Source: Halomonas urumqiensis (GTDB taxonomy: Bacteria; Pseudomonadota; Gammaproteobacteria; Pseudomonadales; Halomonadaceae). From it: a DNA stretch of 64,000 nucleotides. Shown here in pieces: positions 1-8,427 of this stretch. Each line of letters begins with the position of its first letter. Positions within the stretch are counted from its first letter, which is position 1. The translations under genes were made by a program, and so were the position numbers. The notes below the pieces were generated by a model that was not told the origin of the DNA, searched no databases, and saw nothing but the letters and a program-made list of their open reading frames with translations. The stretch covers positions 43,458-107,457 of the forward strand of contig NZ_PYUD01000009.1 in assembly GCF_003028575.1 (NCBI RefSeq). Reading direction: 5' to 3'.

Positions 1-851
1 GATGGGTGTCCATGGCGTGCCAGGCGCTCGTTCAACCGCTCACCGAGTGGTTCGAGTGCCTCCAGGCATTGGGCCATGTTCGGCAGATCCTGTGCGAAGG
101 TGGTTTCGACACTCACTGACTTGCGTTCGCGTTCCACCTTGACCGGTCGTTCGTCGATGCCTCGGGCCAACTCGAAAAGACGCTTTCCAAACTTTCCGAA
201 CTCGTCGACCAACTGCTCGAGTCCCAGTTGGCCAAGCTCTTCACAGGTGGTGATCCCCAATGCGGCGAGCCGGTTGCCAGTGGCGGGGCCAACGCCGTGC
301 AGTTTCCTGACCGGCAAGGTGCGCAGGAAACGTGTGACGTCATCGGGAGGAATTACGGTCAGCCCATCGGGCTTGTCCCAGTCGCTGGCGATCTTGGCGA
401 GGAACTTGGTGGGTGCAACGCCAACCGATACGGTGATCCCGGTGCGAGCCAGGCACTCCTGCTTCAGCCAGCGGGCCATCCAGGTAGCGCTGCCCTTGAA
501 GCGGGTGACATCAGTCACATCGAGAAACGCCTCGTCGAGAGACAGCGGCTCCACCAGAGGCGTCAACTCATGGAACACCGCCTGGATCTGGTGCGATACC
601 TCACGGTAACGCTCGAAATCGCCAGGCAGCAGCGTAAGGGTAGGGCATAGCCGCAGGGCCCGGGCGGTGGGCATTGCCGAGTGGATACCAAAGGCCCTGG
701 CCGGGTAGTTGCAGGTGGCAATCACCCCTCGGCGTTCCGAACGACCGCCAATGGCCAGCGGGATGTCGCACAGGCTCGGGTCATCACGCATTTCCACGGC
801 CGCGAAGAAACAGTCGCAGTCGGCATGCAGAATCTTGCGTACCTGGCTCAT
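1..851 (-). CDS. dinB: DNA polymerase IV (DinB), C-terminally truncated by window edge
   Basis: Y-family translesion polymerase, which copies damaged DNA during the SOS response. Read from the reverse strand, the protein begins [20 protein letters not shown]. It carries the family's metal-binding Asp11 and the [11 protein letters not shown] motif (Asp106, Glu107), followed by thumb and helix-hairpin-helix sequence ([17 protein letters not shown]). The ATG at 851 has a GAGGTC ribosome site just upstream. It follows lexA by 15 bp on the same strand, so the two probably form one SOS-controlled operon. About 284 codons are present; the little-finger domain continues beyond position 1. Identification is confident from motifs. 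Confidence 0.93.
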   Translation of the reverse strand, partial: MSQVRKILHADCDCFFAAVEMRDDPSLCDIPLAIGGRSERRGVIATCNYPARAFGIHSAMPTARALRLCPTLTLLPGDFERYREVSHQIQAVFHELTPLVEPLSLDEAFLDVTDVTRFKGSATWMARWLKQECLARTGITVSVGVAPTKFLAKIASDWDKPDGLTVIPPDDVTRFLRTLPVRKLHGVGPATGNRLAALGITTCEELGQLGLEQLVDEFGKFGKRLFELARGIDERPVKVERERKSVSVETTFAQDLPNMAQCLEALEPLGERLNERLARHGHP

Positions 852-866
852 GGCGACCTCATGGCA

Positions 867-1532
867 TCAACCGAGAGCCTGGCCATTGCCACCGCGAATC
901 ACTCCTACCCCGACTCCCTCGATCTCGAGTGCGTCATGGCGCAGATCCACCTCGATGGGGGAGAAGTCTTCATTTTCCGCCGTGAGCGTCACGCGATGTC
1001 CCTGTCGGTGAAAGCGCTTGACGGTGACATCCTCCTCCAGGCGCGCCACTACGATCTGGCCATCACGAACGCGATCTGTGCGATGCACCGCCAGCAGGTC
1101 ACCTTCGAGGATCCCAATGTCCTTCATCGAGAGGCCGCGCACGCGCAGCAGGTAGTCTGCCCGGGGAGTGAAATATTCCGGTGGAAGAGGGCAGTAGCGG
1201 TCAATGTGCTCGGTGGCAAGGATGGGGCTGCCGGCGGCGACTTCGCCGATGATCGGCAACCCAAGGCCCTGCAGGGGCGGTTCGTCGTCGCTGGCTTCAC
1301 TCTCCTGGGCGGGATCCTGGGCGGGCAGACGAATGCCTCGGGAGGTGCCGGCAATCATGCGAATCACACCCTTGCGCTCCAGGGCGCGCAGGTGTTCCTC
1401 GGCGGCATTCGGTGAGCGAAAGCCCAGGGCGCGTGCGATCTCTGCACGAGTGGGCGGATAGCCGAACTCGCTGATTGTCTTGACGATGACATCGTAGACA
1501 TTCTGCTGGCGTTGGGTGAGGGGGCGTGACAT
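867..1532 (-). CDS. lexA: LexA repressor
   Basis: SOS repressor and self-cleaving serine protease, 221 residues. The N-terminal winged helix (residues 1-70) includes [20 protein letters not shown]. The cleavage site is Ala100-Gly101 in GEVAAGSP, and the catalytic Ser135 (RGLSMKD) and Lys172 (EEDVTVKRF) are present. A longer reading frame extends upstream to 1631, but the ATG at 1532 has a GGAGGT ribosome site and gives the standard MSRPLTQRQ start. It is probably autoregulated through the operator-like sequence at 1659-1674. It lies upstream of dinB and divergent from psrA. Confidence 0.95.
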   Translation of the reverse strand: MSRPLTQRQQNVYDVIVKTISEFGYPPTRAEIARALGFRSPNAAEEHLRALERKGVIRMIAGTSRGIRLPAQDPAQESEASDDEPPLQGLGLPIIGEVAAGSPILATEHIDRYCPLPPEYFTPRADYLLRVRGLSMKDIGILEGDLLAVHRTDRVRDGQIVVARLEEDVTVKRFHRQGHRVTLTAENEDFSPIEVDLRHDALEIEGVGVGVIRGGNGQALG

Positions 1533-1658
1533 GCGACCTCCGGTGACGGGTTGCAGCGATGGGACATCGCGAGAGGATTTCTCGATACGCTTGCCTGCCA
1601 TGGGCGCCTTCTGAAGGGTGGGTGATCTCAAGAGCCATGCGCTATTTCGAGCAGTTCA

Positions 1659-1695
1659 TTGGTCAAGTATACAGCATGGAAGTTCATCCAGTAAA
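1659..1695 (-). promoter_or_regulatory. lexA-dinB promoter with imperfect LexA operator
   Basis: On the minus strand there is a -35-like TTTACT (1690-1695), an 18-bp spacer and a -10 TATACT (1666-1671). Overlapping the -10 is CTGTATACTTGACCAA (1659-1674). Its left half matches the LexA consensus CTGTATA; the right half is degenerate. Position and overlap suit LexA autorepression, but only one half-site is good, so this is inference. Confidence 0.5.
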
Positions 1696-1806
1696 AGTTG
1701 TCTTGCATGGCGTGGGGTGATGGATTGCGGGAAAGTGGCGTTTGAAACGCTGTCACCATCCGCGTTTAGGCTGATATCCTTAGTGAAGTAGACTTCTTGA
1801 ACGTTT

Positions 1807-1821
1807 GAAACAGCTGTTTTC
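1807..1821. promoter_or_regulatory. Candidate PsrA operator
   Basis: GAAAC-AGCT-GTTTTC matches, in arrangement, the (C/G)AAAC-N2-4-GTTT(G/C) operator described for Pseudomonas PsrA, from memory of that family. It sits 20 bp before the psrA ATG. A second AAAC-containing palindrome, GCGTTTGAAACGC, lies at 1738-1750. This suggests autoregulation and argues that translation does not begin at the upstream codon at 1805, which would place the site inside the gene. Confidence 0.5.
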
Positions 1822-1840
1822 TGACAGGAACGATGAGTTT

Positions 1841-2509
1841 ATGGACCAGACCGATACCGTCACGCGGATTCTTGACACGGCCGAGGTGCTGTTCGCTGAA
1901 CGTGGCTTCGCCGAAACCTCGCTGCGCAACATCACCGGGAAGGCCCGGGTCAACCTGGCGGCGGTCAACTACCACTTCGGCTCCAAGAAGTCACTCATCC
2001 AGGCCGTGTTCTCCCGGTACCTGGACCCTTTCACCGAGCGCTTCCACCGTGCACTGGACGATCTAGAGGCGCGCTACCCTGACAAGGACATACCCCTCGA
2101 GGAGCTGTTGGAGACCATGGCGCGAACGGTGCTGGAGGTGCCTGCCGAGCGCCACAGCCTCAAGGTTTTCATGCGCCTGCTTGGCTTGGCCTACAGTCAG
2201 GCTCAAGGCCACATGCGGCGCTATATTCAGGAGGAGTATGGCAGCGCGTTCACGCGTTTCACCGAACTCGTTCGCCAGGCCACGCCGACCCTGCCCGATG
2301 CAGAACGCTTCTGGCGACTGCACTTCGTGCTGGGCTCGGTGATTTTCACCCTCTCGGGTCTCGATGCGTTGCGCGATATCGCTGAGAAGGATTACGGCGA
2401 ACATGTCACCGTGCGCGACCTGATACGCCGCATGCGCCCCGTGGTGGTGGCGGCGTTGCAGGCGCCGCTGCCACCGGTACCTGCGCTGAGGAGCGAGGCC
2501 AGCGGATGA
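1841..2509 (+). CDS. psrA: TetR-family regulator PsrA
   Basis: Fatty-acid-responsive TetR repressor/activator, 222 residues. The N-terminal helix-turn-helix (about residues 10-50) includes LFAERGFAETSLRNIT and VNLAAVNYHFGSKKSLIQAV. The remainder (VFMRLLGLAYSQAQGHMRRY) follows PsrA of Pseudomonas closely. In that genus PsrA senses long-chain fatty acids and controls beta-oxidation and rpoS. Adjacency to lexA and to nagZ reproduces the Pseudomonas gene order. ATG 1841 is preferred over 1805 because AGGAAC lies upstream at a workable distance and the operator would otherwise be coding. Its stop overlaps the next ATG (ATGA). Confidence 0.85.
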   Translation: MDQTDTVTRILDTAEVLFAERGFAETSLRNITGKARVNLAAVNYHFGSKKSLIQAVFSRYLDPFTERFHRALDDLEARYPDKDIPLEELLETMARTVLEVPAERHSLKVFMRLLGLAYSQAQGHMRRYIQEEYGSAFTRFTELVRQATPTLPDAERFWRLHFVLGSVIFTLSGLDALRDIAEKDYGEHVTVRDLIRRMRPVVVAALQAPLPPVPALRSEASG

Positions 2510-3024
2510 TCACGCCGCGGCTTGCGGAGTTGCCGCCTGAGCAAGGGGGGTGGGTGTCGATCGACACGACGGCACAATGCCTCACGGTATGGCAAGGCAG
2601 GCTGGAGCTGAGCCACTTTCCGGTGTCGACTGGAGAGGCAGGCACCGGCCAACAGGAGGGGAGTGGCCAGACGCCGCTTGGATGGCATTACGTACGTGCC
2701 GCCATCGGTGATGGACTTCCGGCGGGCACGGTATTTCGTGGGCGCCGCCCCACCGGTGAGCTGTATGGCGACGCCTTGGCGCGTGCCCACCCGGGGCGCG
2801 ACTGGATTCTGACCCGAATCCTGTGGTTGTGTGGCCTGGAACGTGGCGTGAATCGAGGTGGCAACGTCGATTCCCAGCGCCGCTATATCTATCTGCATGG
2901 CACACCACCCGACCAGCCCATGGGGCAAGCCCGCTCGCATGGCTGTGTGCGCCTGCGTGACGCCGACCTGCTGTCACTATTCGCGGTGGCTGTACCCGGG
3001 ACGCCCGTATGGCTCCACGACTAG
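2506..3024 (+). CDS. L,D-transpeptidase (YkuD domain) family protein
   Basis: 172-residue YkuD-fold protein. The catalytic signature is HGT (about 129) followed by SHGCVRLRDAD with Cys about 149, the motif of L,D-transpeptidases that cross-link peptidoglycan or attach lipoprotein. No signal peptide or membrane segment is visible: the N-terminus is MITPRLAELPPEQGGW. Export is therefore unclear, and the protein may work on murein fragments or use another route. It is translationally coupled to psrA (4-bp overlap) and followed 16 bp later by nagZ, a murein-recycling enzyme, which supports a cell-wall role. Substrate unknown. Confidence 0.8.
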   Translation: MITPRLAELPPEQGGWVSIDTTAQCLTVWQGRLELSHFPVSTGEAGTGQQEGSGQTPLGWHYVRAAIGDGLPAGTVFRGRRPTGELYGDALARAHPGRDWILTRILWLCGLERGVNRGGNVDSQRRYIYLHGTPPDQPMGQARSHGCVRLRDADLLSLFAVAVPGTPVWLHD

Positions 3025-3040
3025 TCGAAGGAACTGCTCA

Positions 3041-4081
3041 ATGACCAAGATGCTTGGTCCGGTGATGCTGGACCTGGAAGGCACTCGATTGACACCCGAG
3101 GAACGAGCGCTGCTGGCGCTGCCGGAAGTCGGTGGTGTGATCCTGTTCGCCCGCAATGTGGAGTCGGCGACGCAGGTGCGAGAGTTGTGCGACGCCATTC
3201 GCCGCATACGCCCGGGGCTGTTGCTGGCCATCGACCAGGAGGGCGGGAGAGTTCAGCGGTTGCGTAGCGGCGTCACCCGGCTGCCTTCCATGGGGCGGCT
3301 GGGTCGGGATTTCCAGGAATTACCGGAAGTCACCCTCAGGTTGTGCCGGGATGCCGGCTGGCTGCTGGGTATGGAGATGGCTGCGTGCGGTCTCGATCTC
3401 AGCTTTGCGCCCGTGCTCGACGTTGACGACGGCGTCTCGACGGTGATTGGCGACCGTAGCTTCGCGGCCGACCCAAGGGCCGTCAGTGCCATGGCGGGTG
3501 CCTTCGTCGATGGCCTGCATGAGGCCGGCATGGTGGCGGTTGGCAAGCACTTTCCCGGACATGGAGGCGTTGTCGCCGACTCCCATCATGAGCTTCCCGT
3601 GGATCCACGCCCGTTGGATACGCTGCGTGGCCACGACCTGGTACCGTTCACTGACCTGGCCTCGCGACTCGACGGCGTAATGCCGGCCCATGTGGTCTAT
3701 TCGTCATTCGACCCACGGCCGGCAGGCTTTTCGCCTGCCTGGCTCGGAATGCTTCGCGAGAGCCTTGGTTTCAAGGGTGTGATCTTTTCCGACGACTTGA
3801 GCATGGCGGGCGCCGCGGCCACGGGGACGCCTGCCGAACGCGCCACGGCGGCGCTCTCCGCCGGATGTGACATGTTGCTGGTGTGCAATGATCGTGCGGC
3901 AGCCCTCGAGGTACTGAAGGCCTGCCAGGGTCGCGTTGCGCAGCGACTCTCGAAGCTGCGCTATGCCCGCGCCAGGCCCGAGATGGCAAGCCTGGGCGCG
4001 TTGTCCCGATGGCGCCGGGTGCATGCGCGCCTCGAGGCGTTGGCCAGCAGCCATCGCGAGAATCGAAACAATCATGAGTAG
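3041..4081 (+). CDS. nagZ: Beta-N-acetylhexosaminidase NagZ
   Basis: Cytoplasmic glycoside hydrolase family 3 enzyme, 346 residues. It removes GlcNAc from anhydro-muropeptides during peptidoglycan recycling. Signature segments are [15 protein letters not shown] (about 65), [19 protein letters not shown] (about 168-186, with the Asp/His general acid-base pair on the flexible loop) and [10 protein letters not shown] (nucleophile Asp about 248). The frame opens earlier, at 2858, but the ATG at 3041 with GAAGGAA upstream gives the usual start ([14 protein letters not shown]). The C-terminus overlaps the next gene by 8 bp. In beta-lactamase-inducing bacteria its product acts on AmpR; no ampC is seen here. 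Confidence 0.94.
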   Translation: MTKMLGPVMLDLEGTRLTPEERALLALPEVGGVILFARNVESATQVRELCDAIRRIRPGLLLAIDQEGGRVQRLRSGVTRLPSMGRLGRDFQELPEVTLRLCRDAGWLLGMEMAACGLDLSFAPVLDVDDGVSTVIGDRSFAADPRAVSAMAGAFVDGLHEAGMVAVGKHFPGHGGVVADSHHELPVDPRPLDTLRGHDLVPFTDLASRLDGVMPAHVVYSSFDPRPAGFSPAWLGMLRESLGFKGVIFSDDLSMAGAAATGTPAERATAALSAGCDMLLVCNDRAAALEVLKACQGRVAQRLSKLRYARARPEMASLGALSRWRRVHARLEALASSHRENRNNHE

Positions 4082-4667
4082 TGAGTCGATGCCGAAACTT
4101 GATCCTGATTATCATCAGCCCCTTGCCGAAATGCGCGAGATGATGGATACCGCCGATTGCCTGATCGACCAGCAGCAGGTCGAACGAGCCCTCGATCGCA
4201 TGGCCGACGAAATCACCCGTGACCTGGGCGACAAGCTGCCGGTCTTCTATTGCGTGATGAATGGCGGATTGATTACCACGGGGCATTTATTGACTCGCCT
4301 GGGTTTTCCGCTCGAGGTCGACTACCTGCACGCCACCCGTTACCGGGGTGGGCTACGCGGTGGCGAGTTGTTCTGGCGAGTCTCGCCGGAGATCCCCATG
4401 GCCGGCCGGCATGTGGTGATCGTCGATGATATTCTTGACGAAGGCGCGACCCTCGCGGCGATCCTTGCCTACTGTCGCGAAGCGGGTGCGGCGAGCATTG
4501 CCACGGCGGTACTGGTCGACAAGCGCCATGATCGCAAGGCCGTCCCGGGTCTCAAGGCAGACTACTGCAGCCTTGAGGTGGTCGATCGTTACGTGTTCGG
4601 TTTCGGCATGGACTACAAGGGCTACTGGCGCAACGCTCCGGGGATTTTTGCCCCGAAGGGGTTGTAA
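4074..4667 (+). CDS. Hypoxanthine-guanine phosphoribosyltransferase family protein
   Basis: Type I phosphoribosyltransferase of 197 residues. The PRPP-binding loop [13 protein letters not shown] lies at residues 114-126, preceded by [16 protein letters not shown]. The tail [18 protein letters not shown] is typical of hypoxanthine/guanine enzymes, which salvage purine bases to IMP/GMP. In Pseudomonas relatives the same gene follows nagZ. The ATG at 4074 overlaps the nagZ end, so the two are translationally coupled. Exact base preference (hypoxanthine versus guanine) cannot be read from sequence. Confidence 0.88.
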   Translation: MSSESMPKLDPDYHQPLAEMREMMDTADCLIDQQQVERALDRMADEITRDLGDKLPVFYCVMNGGLITTGHLLTRLGFPLEVDYLHATRYRGGLRGGELFWRVSPEIPMAGRHVVIVDDILDEGATLAAILAYCREAGAASIATAVLVDKRHDRKAVPGLKADYCSLEVVDRYVFGFGMDYKGYWRNAPGIFAPKGL

Positions 4668-4668
4668 C

Positions 4669-4683
4669 CGCCCCTTCGGGGCG
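4669..4683 (+). terminator. Short GC hairpin after phosphoribosyltransferase gene
   Basis: CGCCCC-TTC-GGGGCG, a perfect 6-bp stem with a 3-nt loop, starts two bases after the stop codon. It is followed by AGCTTTAAG rather than a clear T-tract, so termination here may depend on the larger hairpin that follows. Confidence 0.5.
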
Positions 4684-4690
4684 AGCTTTA

Positions 4691-4771
4691 AGCTGTCAGC
4701 TATAAGCTGTGAGAAAGACCCTACGAGCGCCAATTCTCGTAGGGTCTACTTACAGCTTCCGGCTTACAGCT
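4691..4771. repeat. Long imperfect hairpin between convergent genes (probable bidirectional terminator)
   Basis: Outer arms 4691-4713 and 4749-4771 are imperfect reverse complements (about 18 of 23), built from the unit AGCTGTAAGC and variants. They enclose a perfect 12-bp stem AGACCCTACGAG / CTCGTAGGGTCT (4716-4727, 4736-4747) with an 8-nt loop. It lies exactly between the converging phosphoribosyltransferase and acyl-CoA synthetase genes. Confidence 0.6.
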
Positions 4772-4786
4772 CCCGGCGTAGCCGGG

Positions 4787-6475
4787 TTACAGTCCCAGTT
4801 CGTGGGTGGCTTCCTCACGCATCTTGAACTTCTGGATCTTGCCGGTGACCGTCATCGGGAACTCGTCGACGAACTTGACGTAGCGCGGCACCTTGTAATG
4901 GGCGATCTTGCCCTTGCAGAACGCCTTGAGCTCGTCGGCGGTCAGTTGCTGGTTCTCGGCAAGCTTGACCCATGCCATGACTTCCTCGCCATACTTTTCG
5001 TCGGGTACGCCAATTACCTGCACATCGGAAATTGCCGGGTGGGTGTAGAGGAAGTCCTCGATTTCGCGCGGGTAGATGTTTTCACCACCACGGATGATCA
5101 TGTCCTTGATGCGTCCGACGATCGCCACATACCCCTCGTCGTCCATGGTCGCGAGATCGCCGGTATGCATCCAGCCGGCCTTGTCGATCGCCTTGTCGGT
5201 GGCTTCCTGATTGTTCCAGTAGCCGAGCATGACGCTGTAGCCGCGTGTGCAAAGTTCGCCGGTTTCCCCTCGTGCTACCGCCGCACCGGTCTCGGGGCTT
5301 ACCAGCTTGACCTCGAGGTGAGGGTGGATGGTGCCGACCGTGGTCACGCGTTTCTCGAGTGGCGCGTCGGTCTGAGTCTGGAAGCTGACAGGGCTCGTCT
5401 CGGTCATGCCGTAGCAGATGGTCACGTCCTGCATGTTCATCTTGTCGATGACCTTGCGCATCACTTCGATGGGGCAGATGGAGCCCGCCATGATGCCGGT
5501 GCGCAGTGACGACAGGTCGTAGCTCTCGAAATCGGGATGTTCGAGCTCAGCGATGAACATGGTCGGTACGCCATAGAGCGTGGTGGCCTTCTCTTCAGCC
5601 ACCGCACGCAGCGTGGATTCAGGATCGAAGCCATCTCCCGGGTAGATCATGGTGGCGCCATGGGTCACGCAGCCGAGGTTGCCCATCACCATGCCAAAGC
5701 AGTGGTACAGCGGAACCGGGATCACCATGCGGTCGGCTTCGCTCAAGTTCATGGTGCGAGCCACGTAGAACCCGTTGTTGAGAATATTGTGATGCGACAG
5801 GGTGGCGCCCTTGGGGGCGCCGGTGGTGCCGGACGTGTACTGGATATTGATCGGCTCATCGAACTGCAGGGTCGACTGACGTTCGGCCAACTGCTCGGCG
5901 GATACTTCATCGGCATGCTCAAGCAAGCCCTGCCAGGTGAGCATGCCGCTGAGCGCACGTTCCGCGTCCAGGCATATCACGCGCTTGAGCTCAGGCAAGC
6001 GCTGACAGGAAAGCGTACCGGGCACACCCTCACTCACCTCAGGGGCCAGCTCGGCCAGCGTGGCCACGTAGTCGGAAGACTTGAACATGCCCTGCAGGAT
6101 CAGGGTCGAGGCGCCGGACTGCTTGAGCGCATACTCGAGCTCATGGCTCCGGTAGCTCGGGTTGATATTGACGAGGATGGCGCCGATCTTTGCCGTGGCG
6201 AACTGGGTGATGGTCCATTCCGCACAGTTGGGCGACCAGATGCCGACACGATCTCCCTTGTCGACGCCAAGCGCCAGCAGTGCACGTGCCGCCTGGTCGA
6301 CAGCCTGCTGCAACTCGGTCCAGGTGTAGCGCAAGCCCTGGTGCAGGCTCAGCAGGGCATCACGATCGGCAAAGCGCGCAACGGTATCGTCGAAGCAGTC
6401 GCCAATGGTCTGGCCTTTCAGGGGCGTGTCACTCGTGCCGCTGACATAGCTGATCGGAGTGTGTTGGCGTGTCAT
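4787..6475 (-). CDS. Acyl-CoA synthetase (AMP-binding, ACSF2-like)
   Basis: ATP-dependent acyl-CoA ligase of 562 residues. The adenylation motif is [18 protein letters not shown] (about 198), followed by the YGMTETSP motif, the TGD / R-I-K-D hinge ([20 protein letters not shown]) and the terminal catalytic lysine in [12 protein letters not shown]. It resembles the medium-chain ACSF2 / Pseudomonas fatty-acyl-CoA synthase group. The ATG at 6475 follows GACGGAA; an in-frame TTG at 6499 is less likely. It lies 101 bp downstream of the LiuR-type regulator on the same strand, so it probably belongs to the branched-chain catabolic regulon. Substrate unproven. Confidence 0.85.
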   Translation of the reverse strand: MTRQHTPISYVSGTSDTPLKGQTIGDCFDDTVARFADRDALLSLHQGLRYTWTELQQAVDQAARALLALGVDKGDRVGIWSPNCAEWTITQFATAKIGAILVNINPSYRSHELEYALKQSGASTLILQGMFKSSDYVATLAELAPEVSEGVPGTLSCQRLPELKRVICLDAERALSGMLTWQGLLEHADEVSAEQLAERQSTLQFDEPINIQYTSGTTGAPKGATLSHHNILNNGFYVARTMNLSEADRMVIPVPLYHCFGMVMGNLGCVTHGATMIYPGDGFDPESTLRAVAEEKATTLYGVPTMFIAELEHPDFESYDLSSLRTGIMAGSICPIEVMRKVIDKMNMQDVTICYGMTETSPVSFQTQTDAPLEKRVTTVGTIHPHLEVKLVSPETGAAVARGETGELCTRGYSVMLGYWNNQEATDKAIDKAGWMHTGDLATMDDEGYVAIVGRIKDMIIRGGENIYPREIEDFLYTHPAISDVQVIGVPDEKYGEEVMAWVKLAENQQLTADELKAFCKGKIAHYKVPRYVKFVDEFPMTVTGKIQKFKMREEATHELGL

Positions 6476-6576
6476 GGTTTCCGTCTCTGATGGTGGCAAA
6501 TTGTTTTACTGATTGTTGCTTCAGGGTCCGGGGTGCAAGCCGTCTGCAGGTGAGTTAAGCCGCTGTCGGTGTGTTA

Positions 6577-7023
6577 TCAGTCGCCCAGGGTGTTCTCCAG
6601 GTTGGAAAGCACATCGCGTGCCCGGGTTTCGACGTCATCGAGCTCACGATGCATCAGGCGAATGTCCTCCAGCTGGCGCTCCAGGTTGGCCCGCTTGTCG
6701 GCAAGAATCTCCAGGAGGCGTTTCAACTGGCGCGCGTTTCCGTCGGGCATGGCGTCATACATCTCGACCACCTCGCGAATCTCGGCCAGCGAGAAACCCA
6801 AGCGCTTGCCGCGCAGCGTGAGCTTGAGGCGTACTCGATCCTTCTCACGATAGATTCGTGTCTGCCCTCGCCGCTGTGGCGCCAGCAGCCCTTCCTGCTC
6901 ATAGAAGCGAATCGTGCGGGGTGTCACTTCGAACATCTTGGCCAAGTCGCCAATCGTGTAGGTTCGGCGCTGAAGGGCCAGGCCGCGGTTTGGCAGCGTA
7001 GCGTCCGATGTGCGCTGGTTCAT
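6577..7023 (-). CDS. liuR: MerR-family regulator, LiuR-type
   Basis: 148-residue MerR regulator. The N-terminal winged helix TYTIGDLAKMFEVTPRTIRF (from about residue 21) and YEQEGLLAPQRRGQTRIY are classic. The C-terminal coiled coil (LKRLLEILADKRANLERQLEDI) is the dimer helix. No Cys-rich metal site is present, consistent with a metabolite sensor. In gammaproteobacteria LiuR controls leucine/valine catabolism. It faces the isobutyryl-CoA dehydrogenase operon, and a perfect palindrome TTTACGTTAACGTAAA lies in the shared intergenic region. ATG 7023 is chosen over the frame opening at 7083 because it gives the family-length protein. The LiuR assignment is by context and motif. Confidence 0.78.
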   Translation of the reverse strand: MNQRTSDATLPNRGLALQRRTYTIGDLAKMFEVTPRTIRFYEQEGLLAPQRRGQTRIYREKDRVRLKLTLRGKRLGFSLAEIREVVEMYDAMPDGNARQLKRLLEILADKRANLERQLEDIRLMHRELDDVETRARDVLSNLENTLGD

Positions 7024-7092
7024 TGGGTGTGTTCCTTTGTTTTTTGGCGGGATGGGCGCAACCCCGCCGCCTGTTGGCAACACTAGCCGAGG

Positions 7093-7108
7093 TTTACGTT
7101 AACGTAAA
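7093..7108. promoter_or_regulatory. LiuR operator (perfect 16-bp palindrome)
   Basis: TTTACGTTAACGTAAA is perfectly palindromic and lies between the MerR/LiuR-type gene and the valine-degradation operon. A 14/16 match occurs at 35260-35275 before the bkd operon, which supports a shared regulator. Binding is inferred. Confidence 0.75.
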
Positions 7109-7246
7109 GTGTCTGTGAGGTCGGTCTTGTTCTACCATGGGGGTATTTGTGATGAACCTAGCAAGTGCTAGGTTGGTTTTCCGCATCCTGTCTTAAACCT
7201 CATACGATACAACGCACACCACAACGCGCAACACGAGGATACCGTG

Positions 7247-8413
7247 ATGGACTTCTCCTTGACCGATGACCAGAGGGCGCTGGTCCAGGCCGCTGCCGAT
7301 TTTTCTCGCGCCGAGCTCGCCGATCACGCCGCCGACTGGGATGCACGCTCGCATTTTCCCATCGATGTCATCCGCCGTGCGGGAGAGGCGGGGTTTCTCG
7401 GCGTCTACACCCCTGAAGCGCATGGTGGGCTTGGCCTCTCGCGTCTCGAGGCCTCACTGATCTTCGAGCAGTTGTCCCAGGGCTGTATCTCGACCACGGC
7501 CTATCTGACCATCCACAACATGGTGACCTGGATGGTGGCCAGTTGGGGAGACGATGCATTGCGTGAGCAATGGGTGCCCCGCCTGGTCAGTGGCGAGTGC
7601 CTGGGATGTTACTGCCTCACCGAACCAGGGGCAGGCTCCGACGCCGCCAACCTCAGGACTCGGGCGGTTCGCGAAGGAGATGAGTATGTGGTGTCGGGCA
7701 GCAAGATGTTCATTTCCGGTGCCGGGGCCAATGATGTCCTGGTGGTGATGGTGCGCACCGGTGAACCCGACAGCGGAGCGAGTGGCATTTCGACACTGCT
7801 GATTCCGGCTGATGCCGATGGCATCAGTTATGGCAAGAACGAAGAGAAGATGGGCTGGAAGAGCCAGCCGACCCGGCTGGTCAGCTTCGACGGCGTGCGG
7901 GTGCCGGTGGGTAACCGCCTGGGTGCCGAAGGCGAGGGCTTCAAGCTGGCCATGAAAGGGCTCGACGGCGGCCGCCTGAATATCGCCAGCTGTTCGCTCG
8001 GCGCGGCCCAGCACGCGTTGACGCTGGCGCGGAATTACCTGGGTGACCGCAAGCAATTCGGTCGCGAGCTTTCGAGCTTCCAGGCACTGCAGTTCAAGCT
8101 GGCCGATATGGCGACCGAACTCGTTGCGGCACGGCTGATGGTGCGTCAGGCGGCCTGGCGGCTCGACCAGGGCGATCCAGAGGCGACCGCCCACTGCGCC
8201 ATGGCCAAGCGATTCGCCACCGACATGGGCTTCAACGTATGCAACGAAGCCCTGCAGCTGCATGGCGGCTACGGTTATCTCAAGGAGTTTCCCCTGGAGC
8301 GCATGGTACGTGACACTCGAGTGCATCAGATCCTCGAGGGCACCAACGAGATCATGCGTGTGATCGTCGCACGCCGGCTGCTGTCCGATGGCGTGATCGA
8401 ATCGCTGCAATAA
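7247..8413 (+). CDS. Acyl-CoA dehydrogenase, probable isobutyryl-CoA dehydrogenase
   Basis: FAD-dependent acyl-CoA dehydrogenase of 388 residues, which would oxidise isobutyryl-CoA to methacrylyl-CoA in valine breakdown and pass electrons to ETF. FAD/substrate segments CYCLTEPGAGSDAANL and KMFISGAGANDVLVVM are present. The catalytic Glu is in HQILEGTNEIMRVIVARRLL. The specificity call rests on overall resemblance to ACAD8-type proteins and on the neighbours (hydroxyisobutyryl-CoA hydrolase and mmsB). The GTG at 7244 is directly before the ATG; ATG 7247 follows GAGGATA. It is the first gene of a LiuR-controlled operon. It could instead act on 2-methylbutyryl-CoA. Confidence 0.87.
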   Translation: MDFSLTDDQRALVQAAADFSRAELADHAADWDARSHFPIDVIRRAGEAGFLGVYTPEAHGGLGLSRLEASLIFEQLSQGCISTTAYLTIHNMVTWMVASWGDDALREQWVPRLVSGECLGCYCLTEPGAGSDAANLRTRAVREGDEYVVSGSKMFISGAGANDVLVVMVRTGEPDSGASGISTLLIPADADGISYGKNEEKMGWKSQPTRLVSFDGVRVPVGNRLGAEGEGFKLAMKGLDGGRLNIASCSLGAAQHALTLARNYLGDRKQFGRELSSFQALQFKLADMATELVAARLMVRQAAWRLDQGDPEATAHCAMAKRFATDMGFNVCNEALQLHGGYGYLKEFPLERMVRDTRVHQILEGTNEIMRVIVARRLLSDGVIESLQ

Positions 8414-8427
8414 GGAGAATGTGATTG

